From: Labrenzia sp. VG12
GTDB lineage: Bacteria > Pseudomonadota > Alphaproteobacteria > Rhizobiales > Stappiaceae
Direction: 5' to 3'
DNA: 64,000 nt
NCBI RefSeq assembly: GCF_002237595.1
Contig: NZ_CP022529.1
Location: 4,990,001-5,054,000, forward strand
The notes below the pieces were generated by a model. That model searched no databases, was not told the origin of the DNA, and worked only from the letters and a program-made list of their open reading frames with translations. Positions 17,643 to 26,678 of this stretch are shown here, in pieces. The stretch's first letter is position 1. Each line of letters opens with the position of its first letter. The position numbers and the translations under genes were made by a program.

Positions 17643-18278
17643 ATGAGCCCGCTTAGTCTGGGGGCGGAGCTTGACAGGGACTGGCTGAAACTGCCGCATG
17701 CCGAAGCGGGCAACCGCATCGGCATCTTTGGCGGTTCGTTCAATCCGCCGCATTCGGGGCACAGGCTGGTCGCCGCGACCGTGTTGAAGCGGCTGGGGCT
17801 CGATCAGGTCTGGTGGCTGGTGACGCCGGGCAATCCGCTGAAGAGCCATTCCGACCTGGCGCCCCTGGAAAGGCGCCTGCGTCTGACCAGCGACCTGGCG
17901 GACCACCCGCGCATGAAGGTCACCGCCTTCGAGCAGGTTCTGGGCACGCCCTATACCGCAAGGACACTGGTGGCCCTGCAGGCGATGCGTCCGGCCGTGC
18001 GATTCGTTTGGGTCATGGGTGCTGACAATTTAGCCGGCTTTCATTATTGGCAGGATTGGCGCGACATCGTCGGTTCGGTGCCGATTGCGATTGTCGACCG
18101 CCCCGGGGCCTCCTTGTCCGTGTTGTCGTCTCCAATGGCAAAAGCTTATGAAAAATATAGGCTTCCGGAGGAAGACGCGGCATTGCTGCCGAATATGCAG
18201 GCACCGATATGGACGTTTTTGCATACACCGCTCGACCAGACGTCATCGACGGACCTGCGGCGCGGCGCACCAAAATGA
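17643..18278 (+). CDS. nadD: Nicotinate-nucleotide adenylyltransferase
   Basis: A 211-residue enzyme that joins nicotinate mononucleotide and ATP to deamido-NAD. It has the nucleotidyltransferase T/HxGH motif as GIFGGSFNPPHSGH (about 29-42), LVTPGNPLK, the VWVMGADNLAGFHYW block and the C-terminal SSTDLRRG in place of ISSTxIR. The first 20 residues are not conserved. It is placed between proA and rsfS, the standard order in Rhizobiales. Confidence 0.95.
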   Translation: MSPLSLGAELDRDWLKLPHAEAGNRIGIFGGSFNPPHSGHRLVAATVLKRLGLDQVWWLVTPGNPLKSHSDLAPLERRLRLTSDLADHPRMKVTAFEQVLGTPYTARTLVALQAMRPAVRFVWVMGADNLAGFHYWQDWRDIVGSVPIAIVDRPGASLSVLSSPMAKAYEKYRLPEEDAALLPNMQAPIWTFLHTPLDQTSSTDLRRGAPK

Positions 18279-18508
18279 TCAGCAGATTTACCGAGAATTC
18301 CGGGCTGTCTTGAAAATGCCAAACGGGAAGCGGTATTATAGGGACGGTCGCGACGAGCGCGGCCGAGGTACGGTCAACCGGTCCTGTTCCCAAAACGGGT
18401 GACGTATGAAGACGAACGTTTCTGTTCGTGACGACGTTGGGCTCAGGACGGCACAAACGGCGAAAGGCACAACACCTGACCATGACCTTTGAAAGCGAGC
18501 GGGCTGAC

Positions 18509-18892
18509 ATGTCCACTCCTATGACGGCTTCCGTAAGCGCAGATCTTGCGGCAGACCTCCTCGATACGGTCCTCTCCAGTCTTGACGACTCGAAAGCCGA
18601 GGACCTGGTAACTCTCGACATCGCAGGCAAGAGTTCGCTGGCCGATCACATGGTGATCGCGTCCGGGCGCTCCCATCGTCATGTGGGCGCAATTGCGGAT
18701 CACTTGCTGAAGGACCTGAAAGCGGCCGGCGCCGGCAAGGCAACGGTTGAGGGCCTGAACACCTGTGATTGGGTACTGATCGACGCTGGCGATGTGATCA
18801 TTCACATTTTCCGTCCTGAAGTCCGCGGCTTCTACAATCTGGAAAAGATGTGGGCGCCCGAGACGGACGACGCGCCGCAGTTTATCGGCTGA
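18509..18892 (+). CDS. rsfS: Ribosome silencing factor RsfS
   Basis: About 127 residues. RsfS (Iojap family) binds uL14 and blocks subunit joining when nutrients are scarce. The motif order is typical: LVTLDIAGKSSLADHMVIASGRS, HVGAIADHL, GLNTCDWVLIDAGDVIIHIFRPEVRGFYNLEKMW. I used the ATG at 18509; an in-frame ATG at 18482 would add nine residues. The 230 bases before it, after nadD, show no gene. rlmH follows, so two 50S-acting factors sit side by side. Confidence 0.95.
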   Translation: MSTPMTASVSADLAADLLDTVLSSLDDSKAEDLVTLDIAGKSSLADHMVIASGRSHRHVGAIADHLLKDLKAAGAGKATVEGLNTCDWVLIDAGDVIIHIFRPEVRGFYNLEKMWAPETDDAPQFIG

Positions 18893-18968
18893 GGAGATCT
18901 GGGGTCCCGAAAGGGGCCTGGATCACCGTCTGATATTTTGGACCGGATCAACATCCGGCGAGGACTTT

Positions 18969-19451
18969 ATGCGCTTCACGCTTTTCTGCATTGGCAAGAT
19001 GAAGGCCGGTGCGGACAAAGAACTTTTCGACCGCTATCTGGACCGTGCGCGAAAGACCGGACGCGGGCTGGGTGTCACAGAGGTCGCTCTTCAGGAAACA
19101 CCGGAAAGCCGCGCGCAGCGGCCGGACGACCGCAAGGCGGACGAAGCCAGGACCCTGCTTCAGGGGCTGGGCACCGGCGCGCGTCTGGTGGTCCTGGATG
19201 AAAACGGCAAGAACCTGACCAGCCCGGCCTTCACTCAGAAACTGGAAGCCTGGAAAGATGAAGGAGTTCCGGAGGTCGTGTTTGCGATCGGCGGAGCCGA
19301 TGGCCATGGCCAGGAAGCCCTTGCCAGGGCGGATCTGAAACTGGCGCTTGGCGCCATGACCTGGCCGCACCAGATCGCGCGCATTCTCCTGGCGGAGCAG
19401 ATCTACCGGGCGATGACCATTCAATCCGGCCACCCCTATCACCGGGTGTGA
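18969..19451 (+). CDS. rlmH: 23S rRNA (pseudouridine1915-N3)-methyltransferase
   Basis: A 160-residue SPOUT methyltransferase that modifies pseudouridine 1915 in helix 69 of 23S rRNA. The knotted SAM site is seen as FAIGGADGHG (about 106-115), and the C-terminus is LLAEQIYRAMTIQSGHPYHRV, the nearly invariant family ending. The size is normal. It follows rsfS, and the next GNAT begins almost at its stop codon. Confidence 0.97.
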   Translation: MRFTLFCIGKMKAGADKELFDRYLDRARKTGRGLGVTEVALQETPESRAQRPDDRKADEARTLLQGLGTGARLVVLDENGKNLTSPAFTQKLEAWKDEGVPEVVFAIGGADGHGQEALARADLKLALGAMTWPHQIARILLAEQIYRAMTIQSGHPYHRV

Positions 19452-19478
19452 TTGTCCGGGACAGAAGAGAGAAACCTG

Positions 19479-19976
19479 TTGGCACCGACCCTGGAAACCG
19501 AGCGCCTCGTCCTGCGCCCCATGAACATGGAAGACTGGCCGGACTACTGGCAGTTGATGCGGTCCGAGCGGTCCCGCTTCATGGGCGGGCCGCTCTCCGA
19601 ATTTGCGGCCTGGGGCATGTTCTGTCACGACGTGGCGCAATGGTCGCTGATGGGTCATGGCGCCTTGATGATGGACCACCGGGAGACAGGGCGCTGTCTC
19701 GGCCAGGTCGGCATCAATCACGGGCCGCTTTTTCCCGAGCATGAGCTCGGCTGGTATGTCTATGAGCATGCCGAAGGACGGGGCTACGCGTTCGAGGCGG
19801 CAAAGGCCTTTCGGGACTGGGCGGCCGACACGCGAAAACTGCCGGCGCTGGTGAGCTACATGGATCCTGACAACATCCGGTCGGCGCGGCTTGCGGAACG
19901 ACTGGGGGCTGTAATTGACCCGGGCGCTCCAAGGACGGATCCGCGCGACCTTGTCTACCGTCATTTCGGCCCCTGA
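19479..19976 (+). CDS. GNAT acetyltransferase downstream of rlmH
   Basis: About 165 residues. It has LETERLVLRPMNMEDWPDYW and the acetyl-CoA segment LGWYVYEHAEGRGYAFEAAKA, then DNIRSARLAERLGA. No ATG is available near the start. A TTG at 19479 has an AGAGAG site about 8 bases upstream; a TTG at 19452 abuts the rlmH stop. It is a fifth GNAT in 9 kb but has a different Y-rich core from the four-gene array. Substrate not deducible. Confidence 0.85.
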   Translation: MAPTLETERLVLRPMNMEDWPDYWQLMRSERSRFMGGPLSEFAAWGMFCHDVAQWSLMGHGALMMDHRETGRCLGQVGINHGPLFPEHELGWYVYEHAEGRGYAFEAAKAFRDWAADTRKLPALVSYMDPDNIRSARLAERLGAVIDPGAPRTDPRDLVYRHFGP

Positions 19977-20182
19977 CAGGGGAACTGGCAGTCCGAAGAC
20001 GACCGAAATCTGTTCCTCTGCGTCAGATGAAGGAAGTTTAACTTTGAAAATGGCCGGAAATGGGCACTCTGCCCGTATCTCGCCGCATTCGGGCCGTATC
20101 GCTTTTCGATTACCGGAAAGACAAGGTTAGGTCGAAAAGCGGTGCACGCGTGGAGAGTTTGTTAACAGGCCGGTCATCAGGG

Positions 20183-20197
20183 TAAACGCTTCGTTAA
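20183..20197 (+). promoter_or_regulatory. CtrA-like binding site upstream of envC
   Basis: TAAA-N7-TTAA matches the alphaproteobacterial CtrA box TTAA-N7-TTAA with one mismatch, about 50 bases before envC. EnvC-type factors act in cell division, which CtrA often controls. The motif is short, so chance occurrence is a real possibility. Confidence 0.25.
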
Positions 20198-20247
20198 CGC
20201 AGACTGTGTATCGCAAGAGAAGGATAACCTTTGGGAGCTGAGGCAGG

Positions 20248-21639
20248 TTGAAACCGGATCGCATCACGCATATGCGTCCAGATCTTGAGAAGCGGTGGCA
20301 GTGGCGACCGTTCTTGAGCGGCCTTGTTCTGAGCATGCTTTTGCCGGCGACGCCGGTCCTTGCTTCCGAAAGCGTGGATGAGACGACAGTCGAGAAGCCT
20401 GCGGTTGCTCCTGAAGTCAGCGCTGCCCTGGAGCGCAAGAAGGCGCGTGAACAGGAATTGGCAGCCCTCTCACGCGATATTGATGTATCGACGGACCGGC
20501 AGGCGGCAATTGCCCGCGAGATCCGGGCGCTCGACAGGGATCGCGAAACGCTCAACGCCAAGATCATCGGCACGTCCGACACGATCAGGGGGCTGGAAAC
20601 CAGGCTGAGCGACACCGAGCGGCGCCTGCGCGCGCTTGGCGAAAACGAGGATGCGGTCCGGCTGTCGCTGATTGCGCGGCGGGACATCCTGGCCGAGGTG
20701 CTGGCGGCGCTACAGCGGATCGGCAAGCGGCCGCCACCGGCGCTGGCCGTGCGTCCGAGCGATGCCCTTTCAGCGGTCCGCAGTGCGATTCTGTTGAACG
20801 CCGTGATGCCGGAACTGAAGGTCGAGACGGAGGCGCTGGCAGCCGATCTGGAGGAACTTCACCGCCTGAAAGCGGTGATAGCGGAGGAAAAGAACCGTCT
20901 GCGCGGTGGTGCCATGCGATTGGCTGAGGAAAAGTCGCGGCTGGAGCTTCTGCTCAGCGCCAAAAGGCAGGAACATCAGAAGTCGGTTCGAGTCCTGAGA
21001 GAGGAAAAGGAACGCGCGGCTGAACTTGCGAACAAGGCGGGATCGCTGCAGGAACTGATCGCGAGCCTCGAGCAGGAAATCGAGAGCGCGCGCGAAGCAG
21101 CGGAAAAATCCCGCCAGGCGGCCCTGGACGCGAAACGGCAAGGCAAACGCAGTTTCGATCCGTTCAGCGATCCGGGCCGGCTCGCACCGGCGGTGCCGTT
21201 CCAGGAAACGCGCGGAAAATTGCCGCAGCCCGTGTCTGGCACCCTGTTGAAGGATTTCGGCCAGGAAGATGATTTTGGCGGTGTGACGGAAGGTCAATCT
21301 ATTGCCACAAGGCCGGGCTCTAATGTCACGGCGCCGGCTGACGGCTGGGTGGTTTATTCAGGACCTTTCCGTTCTTTCGGTCAGCTCTTGATCCTGAACA
21401 CGGGCGACGGCTACCATGTGCTCCTGGCCGGCATGGATCGGATCGATGCGGAATTGGGGCAGTTTGTTTTGACCGGGGAACCGGTTGGTGTGATGGGCGC
21501 GACCCAATGGGCGAGCGCTTCGACATTCGGCTTGGGCTCGACCCAACCGATCCTATATGTTGAATTTCGGAAGGACGGCCGTGCGATCGATCCCACGCCT
21601 TGGTGGGAACGCACAGAAGAAGAAAAGGCTCGCGGATGA
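20248..21639 (+). CDS. envC: EnvC-type murein hydrolase activator
   Basis: A 463-residue exported protein. A membrane or signal segment covers about residues 20-37 (FLSGLVLSMLLPATPVLA), then two long coiled-coil stretches (about 50-125 and 185-300), then a C-terminal LytM/M23 domain (about 330-455). In that domain the zinc-binding His and Asp of the first M23 motif are missing (EGQSIATRPGSNVTAPADG), while the GYHVLLAGM region keeps one His. Such degenerate LytM proteins do not cut murein but switch on amidases at the septum. I took the TTG at 20248, preceded by GGGAG; an ATG at 20272 lacks a ribosome site. It overlaps ctpA by ATGA. Confidence 0.9.
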   Translation: MKPDRITHMRPDLEKRWQWRPFLSGLVLSMLLPATPVLASESVDETTVEKPAVAPEVSAALERKKAREQELAALSRDIDVSTDRQAAIAREIRALDRDRETLNAKIIGTSDTIRGLETRLSDTERRLRALGENEDAVRLSLIARRDILAEVLAALQRIGKRPPPALAVRPSDALSAVRSAILLNAVMPELKVETEALAADLEELHRLKAVIAEEKNRLRGGAMRLAEEKSRLELLLSAKRQEHQKSVRVLREEKERAAELANKAGSLQELIASLEQEIESAREAAEKSRQAALDAKRQGKRSFDPFSDPGRLAPAVPFQETRGKLPQPVSGTLLKDFGQEDDFGGVTEGQSIATRPGSNVTAPADGWVVYSGPFRSFGQLLILNTGDGYHVLLAGMDRIDAELGQFVLTGEPVGVMGATQWASASTFGLGSTQPILYVEFRKDGRAIDPTPWWERTEEEKARG

Positions 21640-22964
21640 TACGGAAAACTTCCTTGCTGCTGGTGGGTGCCCTGATGGGAGCGGCAGCGGTTACGACACT
21701 GTCCCAGATGCCGCTCAATGTTTCGGGAGCCGCCAACGCCGCGGCCACCGACACGTACCGGCAACTGAACCTCTTCGGCGACGTGTTCGAGCGGGTCCGC
21801 TCCGACTATGTGGAAGTGCCGGACGATGCTCAGCTGATCGAAAGCGCCATCAACGGCATGCTGACCTCGCTGGATCCCCATTCCAGCTACATGTCCCCGA
21901 AAAGCTTCCGCGACATGCAGGTGCAGACCCGCGGTGAGTTCGGCGGCCTCGGCATCGAGGTCACCATGGAAGAAGGCCTCGTCAAGGTCGTGTCTCCGAT
22001 CGATGACACGCCGGCAGCCAAGGCCGGTGTCCTGGCGGGCGACCTGATCACCTATATCGACGGCGAGCAGGTTCAGGGCCTCACCCTGAACGAAGCGGTT
22101 GAAAAGATGCGTGGCCCGGTCAACACCGACATTGTCGTGACCGTGCGCCGCAAGGGCCGTGCCGAGCCGTTCGACATCACCATCACCCGCGACATCATTC
22201 GCATCCGGTCCGTGCGCTGGCGCGAAGAGGACGATGTCGGCTATGTCCGCGTCACCCAGTTCAACGAACAGACTTTCGATGGCCTCAAGAAGGGCATTGA
22301 GGAAATGTCGGAGAAGATTGGCGACGACAAGCTGAAGGGCTTCATTGTCGATTTGCGCAACAACCCGGGCGGTCTGCTCGACCAGGCGATTGCCGTTTCC
22401 GATGCCTTCCTGGACCGCGGCGAGATCGTCTCGACCCGTGGTCGTGAAGCCGACGAGACCCAGCGCTACAATGCCCGTGCGGGCGATTTGACCGATGGCA
22501 AGCCGGTCATCATCTTGGTGAACGGCGGATCGGCCTCTGCGTCCGAGATCGTTGCCGGCGCCCTGCAGGACCACCGCCGCGCAACCATCCTGGGCACACG
22601 GTCCTTCGGCAAGGGCTCCGTTCAGACGATTATCCCGCTGGGTGCAAACGGTGCCATCCGCCTGACCACGGCGCGGTATTACACACCGTCGGGAACCTCC
22701 ATCCAGGCCAAGGGCATCGTCCCGGACATCGAGGCGCTGCAGGATCTTCCTGAAGAGCTGGTCGGCCGCGTCGACACCAAGGGCGAAGCGGGCCTGCGTG
22801 GCCACCTTGAAGCTGATGGCGAAGAGCAGTCCGGCAGCCAGGCCTATGTGCCGTCCGACCCGGACGAGGACACCCAGCTCAAGCTCGCGCTCGATCTTCT
22901 CCGCGGCGTACAGGTCAACAGTGCCTTCCCGCCTGTCTCCGACAGCGCTGCCGTCAAGAACTGA
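21636..22964 (+). CDS. ctpA: C-terminal processing protease, S41 family
   Basis: A 442-residue periplasmic serine protease. It has an N-terminal signal or anchor (MIRKTSLLLVGALMGAAAV), a PDZ domain at about 80-165 (GIEVTMEEGLVKVVSPIDDTPA, AGDLITYIDG), and the S41 domain with a Ser nucleophile in GGSASASEIVAGAL and a Lys in GTRSFGKGSVQT, forming a Ser-Lys dyad. The ATG overlaps the envC stop. In other bacteria this pair acts on murein hydrolases and their activators, and the fused order envC-ctpA is common in Rhizobiales. Confidence 0.96.
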   Translation: MIRKTSLLLVGALMGAAAVTTLSQMPLNVSGAANAAATDTYRQLNLFGDVFERVRSDYVEVPDDAQLIESAINGMLTSLDPHSSYMSPKSFRDMQVQTRGEFGGLGIEVTMEEGLVKVVSPIDDTPAAKAGVLAGDLITYIDGEQVQGLTLNEAVEKMRGPVNTDIVVTVRRKGRAEPFDITITRDIIRIRSVRWREEDDVGYVRVTQFNEQTFDGLKKGIEEMSEKIGDDKLKGFIVDLRNNPGGLLDQAIAVSDAFLDRGEIVSTRGREADETQRYNARAGDLTDGKPVIILVNGGSASASEIVAGALQDHRRATILGTRSFGKGSVQTIIPLGANGAIRLTTARYYTPSGTSIQAKGIVPDIEALQDLPEELVGRVDTKGEAGLRGHLEADGEEQSGSQAYVPSDPDEDTQLKLALDLLRGVQVNSAFPPVSDSAAVKN

Positions 22965-23079
22965 TGCCAACGAGGCGCGTCGCCAATAGGCGGCGCGCCG
23001 GTCTCTTTCGTTTTCGTTCTGCGTATTCCAACAACAACACGTCTCCGGCCGGCGGCCGGACAATTGACTCAGGACGGTA

Positions 23080-24225
23080 ATGTCGAGCGAAGATCTCACA
23101 GCTCCCCTAGGTATGGGCAAACGGCGGCTCGTCAGGCTGCCGTTCGGTCTGATCGGCGTCGGCATCTTGAGCGTCATCTTCACGACAACGCTGATCTGGA
23201 TCGCGGTCGTGGATGACCCGTTGGGCGGAGAACCGGTAGCCGTCCTGCCTCTGGATGCCGTTGTGGAAGGCGTCACGTCCCAGGACATTGAAGTCGTCGA
23301 AATCCGTCCGGGTATTGGCGACGATCTCGGCCCCAATCTGCGTCCGGAAAGTGCCAAGGACCTGATGGGTCCGCGTTATGACATGATCCTGCGGCCGGAC
23401 GGTCTGGGCCCCGAGGCACCCGTCACCAGCCTGTCGATCAATCCGGACAGCCGTGTCAGCGAACGGTCCGATTATGGCTTCCTGCCCAAGGTGAGCGAGG
23501 CAGGCGTGCGCCCGCTGGATGCCTATTCCCGCCCGGTCGTGAACGAGTTCAAGTCGATCCCGAAAATTGCCGTCGTCATCACCGGGCTGGGCCTCAGCGA
23601 GACCGGCACCCAGAACGCCATCTCCAGCCTGCCACCGGAAGTTACTTTCGCGCTGGCGCCCTATGGCGAAGACCTGGATCTGTGGATGCAGCAGGCCCGC
23701 ACCAAGGGCCACGAACTGTTGCTGCAGCTGCCGCTCGAACCTTTTGATTTTCCGGACAACGACCCGGGGCCACACACACTTCTGGTCAGTCTCAGGCCCG
23801 CGGAAATGCTCGACCGGCTGGCTTATCTCCTGACACGCGTGACCAACTACGTCGGCACGATTCCTGAAATGGGCGCGCGGTTCACGTCGACCAAGCCGTC
23901 CGTGGAGTATCTCTTCGAGAAGCTGAAGTCCCGTGGCCTGATGTTTGTCGACAACGGCACGTCGTCGCGGTCCATCGCGGCCCAGATGGCCACGGACAAG
24001 CGCCTGCCGTTCAGCGGTGTGGATGTGGTTTTGGACGAGGTACCAAGGGACGACAATATCGACGCCAAGCTGTTGCAGCTGGAAGGCATCGCCCGGTCTC
24101 GCGGGATTGCCGTGGCCGCCGGTTCGGCACTTCCCGTGACTGTACGCCAGCTGCAGGAATGGGTACAGGATCTGGAAGAGCGCGGTCTCCAGCTGGTGCC
24201 GATCAGCGCCACCATCGACCGGTAG
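23080..24225 (+). CDS. Divergent polysaccharide deacetylase family protein
   Basis: A 381-residue protein with one N-terminal membrane segment (about residues 20-45, LPFGLIGVGILSVIFTTTLIW), a linker, and a C-terminal domain from about 160 of the YibQ/divergent deacetylase family (IAVVITGLGLSE, VTFALAPYGEDLDLWMQQAR, HELLLQLPLEP, GARFTS). It lies downstream of envC-ctpA, as yibQ does in enterobacteria. A role in envelope or peptidoglycan maintenance is inferred from this linkage only. The classical HxxxH metal site of active deacetylases is not obvious. Confidence 0.9.
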   Translation: MSSEDLTAPLGMGKRRLVRLPFGLIGVGILSVIFTTTLIWIAVVDDPLGGEPVAVLPLDAVVEGVTSQDIEVVEIRPGIGDDLGPNLRPESAKDLMGPRYDMILRPDGLGPEAPVTSLSINPDSRVSERSDYGFLPKVSEAGVRPLDAYSRPVVNEFKSIPKIAVVITGLGLSETGTQNAISSLPPEVTFALAPYGEDLDLWMQQARTKGHELLLQLPLEPFDFPDNDPGPHTLLVSLRPAEMLDRLAYLLTRVTNYVGTIPEMGARFTSTKPSVEYLFEKLKSRGLMFVDNGTSSRSIAAQMATDKRLPFSGVDVVLDEVPRDDNIDAKLLQLEGIARSRGIAVAAGSALPVTVRQLQEWVQDLEERGLQLVPISATIDR

Positions 24226-24253
24226 TTTTTGATCTTTTGAAACAGGTGACATC

Positions 24254-24784
24254 GTGACGAAGCTTGAACTCGGACCGGGATTTCCGGTCCCTTCTGAGGG
24301 GCTTCCCTATCGCCCGTGTGTCGGCATCATGCTGATCAACAGGGACGGTCTGGTCTGGATCGGCAGCCGCGACGATGGTGGCAGTTCCTCGAATTACGAA
24401 TACAGCTGGCAGATGCCGCAGGGCGGCATCGACAAGGGCGAGGCTCCAGAGCCCGCGGCTCGAAGGGAACTTTACGAGGAAACCTCGATCAGCTCCGTGA
24501 CCCTGCTGGAAGAGGCGCCTGAGTGGTTCGCCTACGACTATCCGCCCGATGTCGTCAAAAAATCGCGCAAGGGCAAGCACCGGGGACAGGCGCAGCGCTG
24601 GATCGCCTATCGATTCGACGGGTCCGACGACGAAATCAACATCCTGACACCGCCGGACGGCCATTCGGCGGAATTCTCGCAGTGGCGCTGGGAAGAGGCA
24701 AACCGGCTGCCGGAGCTGATCGTTCCGTTCAAACGGCCGGTCTATGAGCGGGTGATTGCCGCCTTTTCACACCTGACGGCCTGA
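24254..24784 (+). CDS. rppH: RNA 5'-pyrophosphohydrolase (Nudix)
   Basis: A 176-residue Nudix enzyme that removes pyrophosphate from mRNA 5' ends or hydrolyses dinucleoside polyphosphates. The Nudix box is complete: GGIDKGEAPEPAARRELYEE, then TSI. Family marks YRPCVGIMLINRDGLVWIG and SWQMPQGGID are present. The start is a GTG at 24254 with AGGTG upstream. It ends the envC-ctpA-deacetylase-rppH run. In Rhizobiales the same protein is called IalA in Bartonella. Confidence 0.95.
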   Translation: MTKLELGPGFPVPSEGLPYRPCVGIMLINRDGLVWIGSRDDGGSSSNYEYSWQMPQGGIDKGEAPEPAARRELYEETSISSVTLLEEAPEWFAYDYPPDVVKKSRKGKHRGQAQRWIAYRFDGSDDEINILTPPDGHSAEFSQWRWEEANRLPELIVPFKRPVYERVIAAFSHLTA

Positions 24785-25001
24785 TCCGGCGGCCGAGGAC
24801 GCCATCGTTAAAGCGTCAGCATTTGAAGGCCGTTTGTCGTTTTTCAAACAGACAGACCGCATCCGCATCGCTAACATCGCGCCAATTCAAGGGCTCACCG
24901 GTCACCTGGAACACAGGATCGGCCGCGGGGCCCCGACAGGCACGATGCGAGCGCGGACGCGACATCCAACGCGCGCTCATGAGGAATTGGGAGGAACGCC
25001 A

Positions 25002-26678
25002 ATGTCTTTCGGCAAGGGGCTTTCACGCAAGCCGTCCCAGACGAAAGGGCGTCAATTGGAAGATGCGGCACTGGCCGAGGTGCAGGCGCTTCTGGGCGAT
25101 GAGCCGCGTCGCCGCGATCTGTTGATCGAACACCTGCACAAGATCCAGGATGCTTTTGGATGCCTGGAAGCACGCCACCTCAAGGCGCTGGCAGACGAAA
25201 TGAAGCTGTCGCAGGCCGAGATTTACGAGGTCGCCAGCTTCTACCACCATTTCGACATCGTGCGCGAAGGGGACGCCAAACCGGCGCCTTTGACGATTCG
25301 CGTTTGTGACAGTGTTGCTTGCGCCCAAAAAGGGGCAGATGCGCTGGCAGCTGCTCTGGAAGGCGGTGTTGACCCTGCCAAGGTTCGCATCCAGAAAGTG
25401 CCCTGCATTGGCCGCTGTGCCGGAGCGCCGGCCGTTCAGGTCGGAAAACGTGCCGTCGACAATGCCTCTGAACTCTCCGTACGCGCCGTTCTCTTTGAAG
25501 GGGAAACCGCGGCAGAGATCCCGGATCACGTCAAACTCGACGCCTATCGTGCGGGCGGCGGTTACAGGCTGCTGGACCGTGTCCGGGCAGGCGAGCTGGA
25601 CGCAGCGGCGATTGCCGACATGGCCCTTGAGGCCGGCTTGCGCGGTCTGGGCGGGGCCGGCTTTCCGACCGGTACCAAGTGGAAAATCGTCAACGATCTG
25701 CCCGGCCCGAAATATCTGACCATCAACGGCGACGAAGGTGAGCCCGGCACCTTCAAGGACCGCTATCATCTGGAGCGCGATCCGCACCGGCTTCTGGAAG
25801 GGGCCCTGATCGCCGCCCATGCTATCTCCGCGGACCGCATCTACCTTTATATGCGCGACGAATATCCGGCGGTGCTGGAGATCCTGAAGACGGAAATCGA
25901 AGCCCTGCGGACGGCAGGCATCATCACCTCCATCGACATCGAACTGCGCCGTGGCGCCGGGGCCTATATCTGCGGCGAGGAAAGCGCGATGATCGAGTCG
26001 ATCGAAGGCAAGCGCGGCCTGCCGCGCCACCGTCCGCCCTTCATCGCCCAGGTTGGTCTGTTCGGCCGCCCGACCCTCAATCACAATGTCGAGACCCTGT
26101 TCTGGATCCGCGACATCGTCGAAAAGGGGCCGGAATGGTTTGCTGCCCAAGGCCGGCGGGACAAAAAAGGTTTCCGGTCCTTTTCGGTTTCCGGCCGGGT
26201 CAAGGAGCCGGGGGTCAAGCTGGCACCGGCCGGCGTCACAATGAATGAGCTGCTGACCGAATTCTGCGGCGGCATGGAAGACGGCCACAGCTTCAAGGGC
26301 TACCTGCCGGGTGGCGCGTCCGGCGGTATTCTGCCGGCCTCGCTCGCCGATGAGCCGCTCGATTTCGGCACGCTCGACAAACACGGCTGTTTCATTGGCA
26401 GTCACGCCATCGTGGTCTTTTCCGACCAGGACGACATGCGCGATGTGGCCCTCAACTTGATGCGTTTCTTCAAGCACGAAAGCTGCGGCCAGTGCACGCC
26501 GTGCCGGTCGGGTACGGAAAAGATGGAACATCTTCTGGCCGAAGGTGACTGGGACGAGGCAAAGATCGCCGATCTCGATGAGGTGATGCGGTCCTCGTCC
26601 ATTTGCGGTCTCGGCCAGGCGGCCAGCAACCCGGTGGCTTCAGTTCTGAAATTCTTTCCTGAGGAGTTCGGCAAATGA
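25002..26678 (+). CDS. fdh1B: NAD-dependent formate dehydrogenase beta subunit (NuoE-NuoF fusion)
   Basis: A 558-residue diaphorase subunit that passes electrons from the alpha subunit through FMN to NAD. Residues 20-165 are NuoE-like with the [2Fe-2S] cysteines C102, C107, C135 and C139. From about 185 on it is NuoF-like: GLRGLGGAGFPTGTKW binds NADH and FMN, GAGAYICGEESAM is the FMN-binding segment, and C495, C498, C501 and C535 hold a [4Fe-4S] cluster. The NuoE-NuoF fusion is the arrangement of the tungsten-type FDH1 of Methylorubrum. The ATG at 25002 has a GGGAGG site. It overlaps the alpha gene by ATGA. Confidence 0.93.
   Translation: MSFGKGLSRKPSQTKGRQLEDAALAEVQALLGDEPRRRDLLIEHLHKIQDAFGCLEARHLKALADEMKLSQAEIYEVASFYHHFDIVREGDAKPAPLTIRVCDSVACAQKGADALAAALEGGVDPAKVRIQKVPCIGRCAGAPAVQVGKRAVDNASELSVRAVLFEGETAAEIPDHVKLDAYRAGGGYRLLDRVRAGELDAAAIADMALEAGLRGLGGAGFPTGTKWKIVNDLPGPKYLTINGDEGEPGTFKDRYHLERDPHRLLEGALIAAHAISADRIYLYMRDEYPAVLEILKTEIEALRTAGIITSIDIELRRGAGAYICGEESAMIESIEGKRGLPRHRPPFIAQVGLFGRPTLNHNVETLFWIRDIVEKGPEWFAAQGRRDKKGFRSFSVSGRVKEPGVKLAPAGVTMNELLTEFCGGMEDGHSFKGYLPGGASGGILPASLADEPLDFGTLDKHGCFIGSHAIVVFSDQDDMRDVALNLMRFFKHESCGQCTPCRSGTEKMEHLLAEGDWDEAKIADLDEVMRSSSICGLGQAASNPVASVLKFFPEEFGK

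Noticed and set aside
20248..21639. EnvC as an active M23 endopeptidase
   Set aside because: The first-motif His and Asp that bind zinc are absent, so an activator role is more likely than catalysis.
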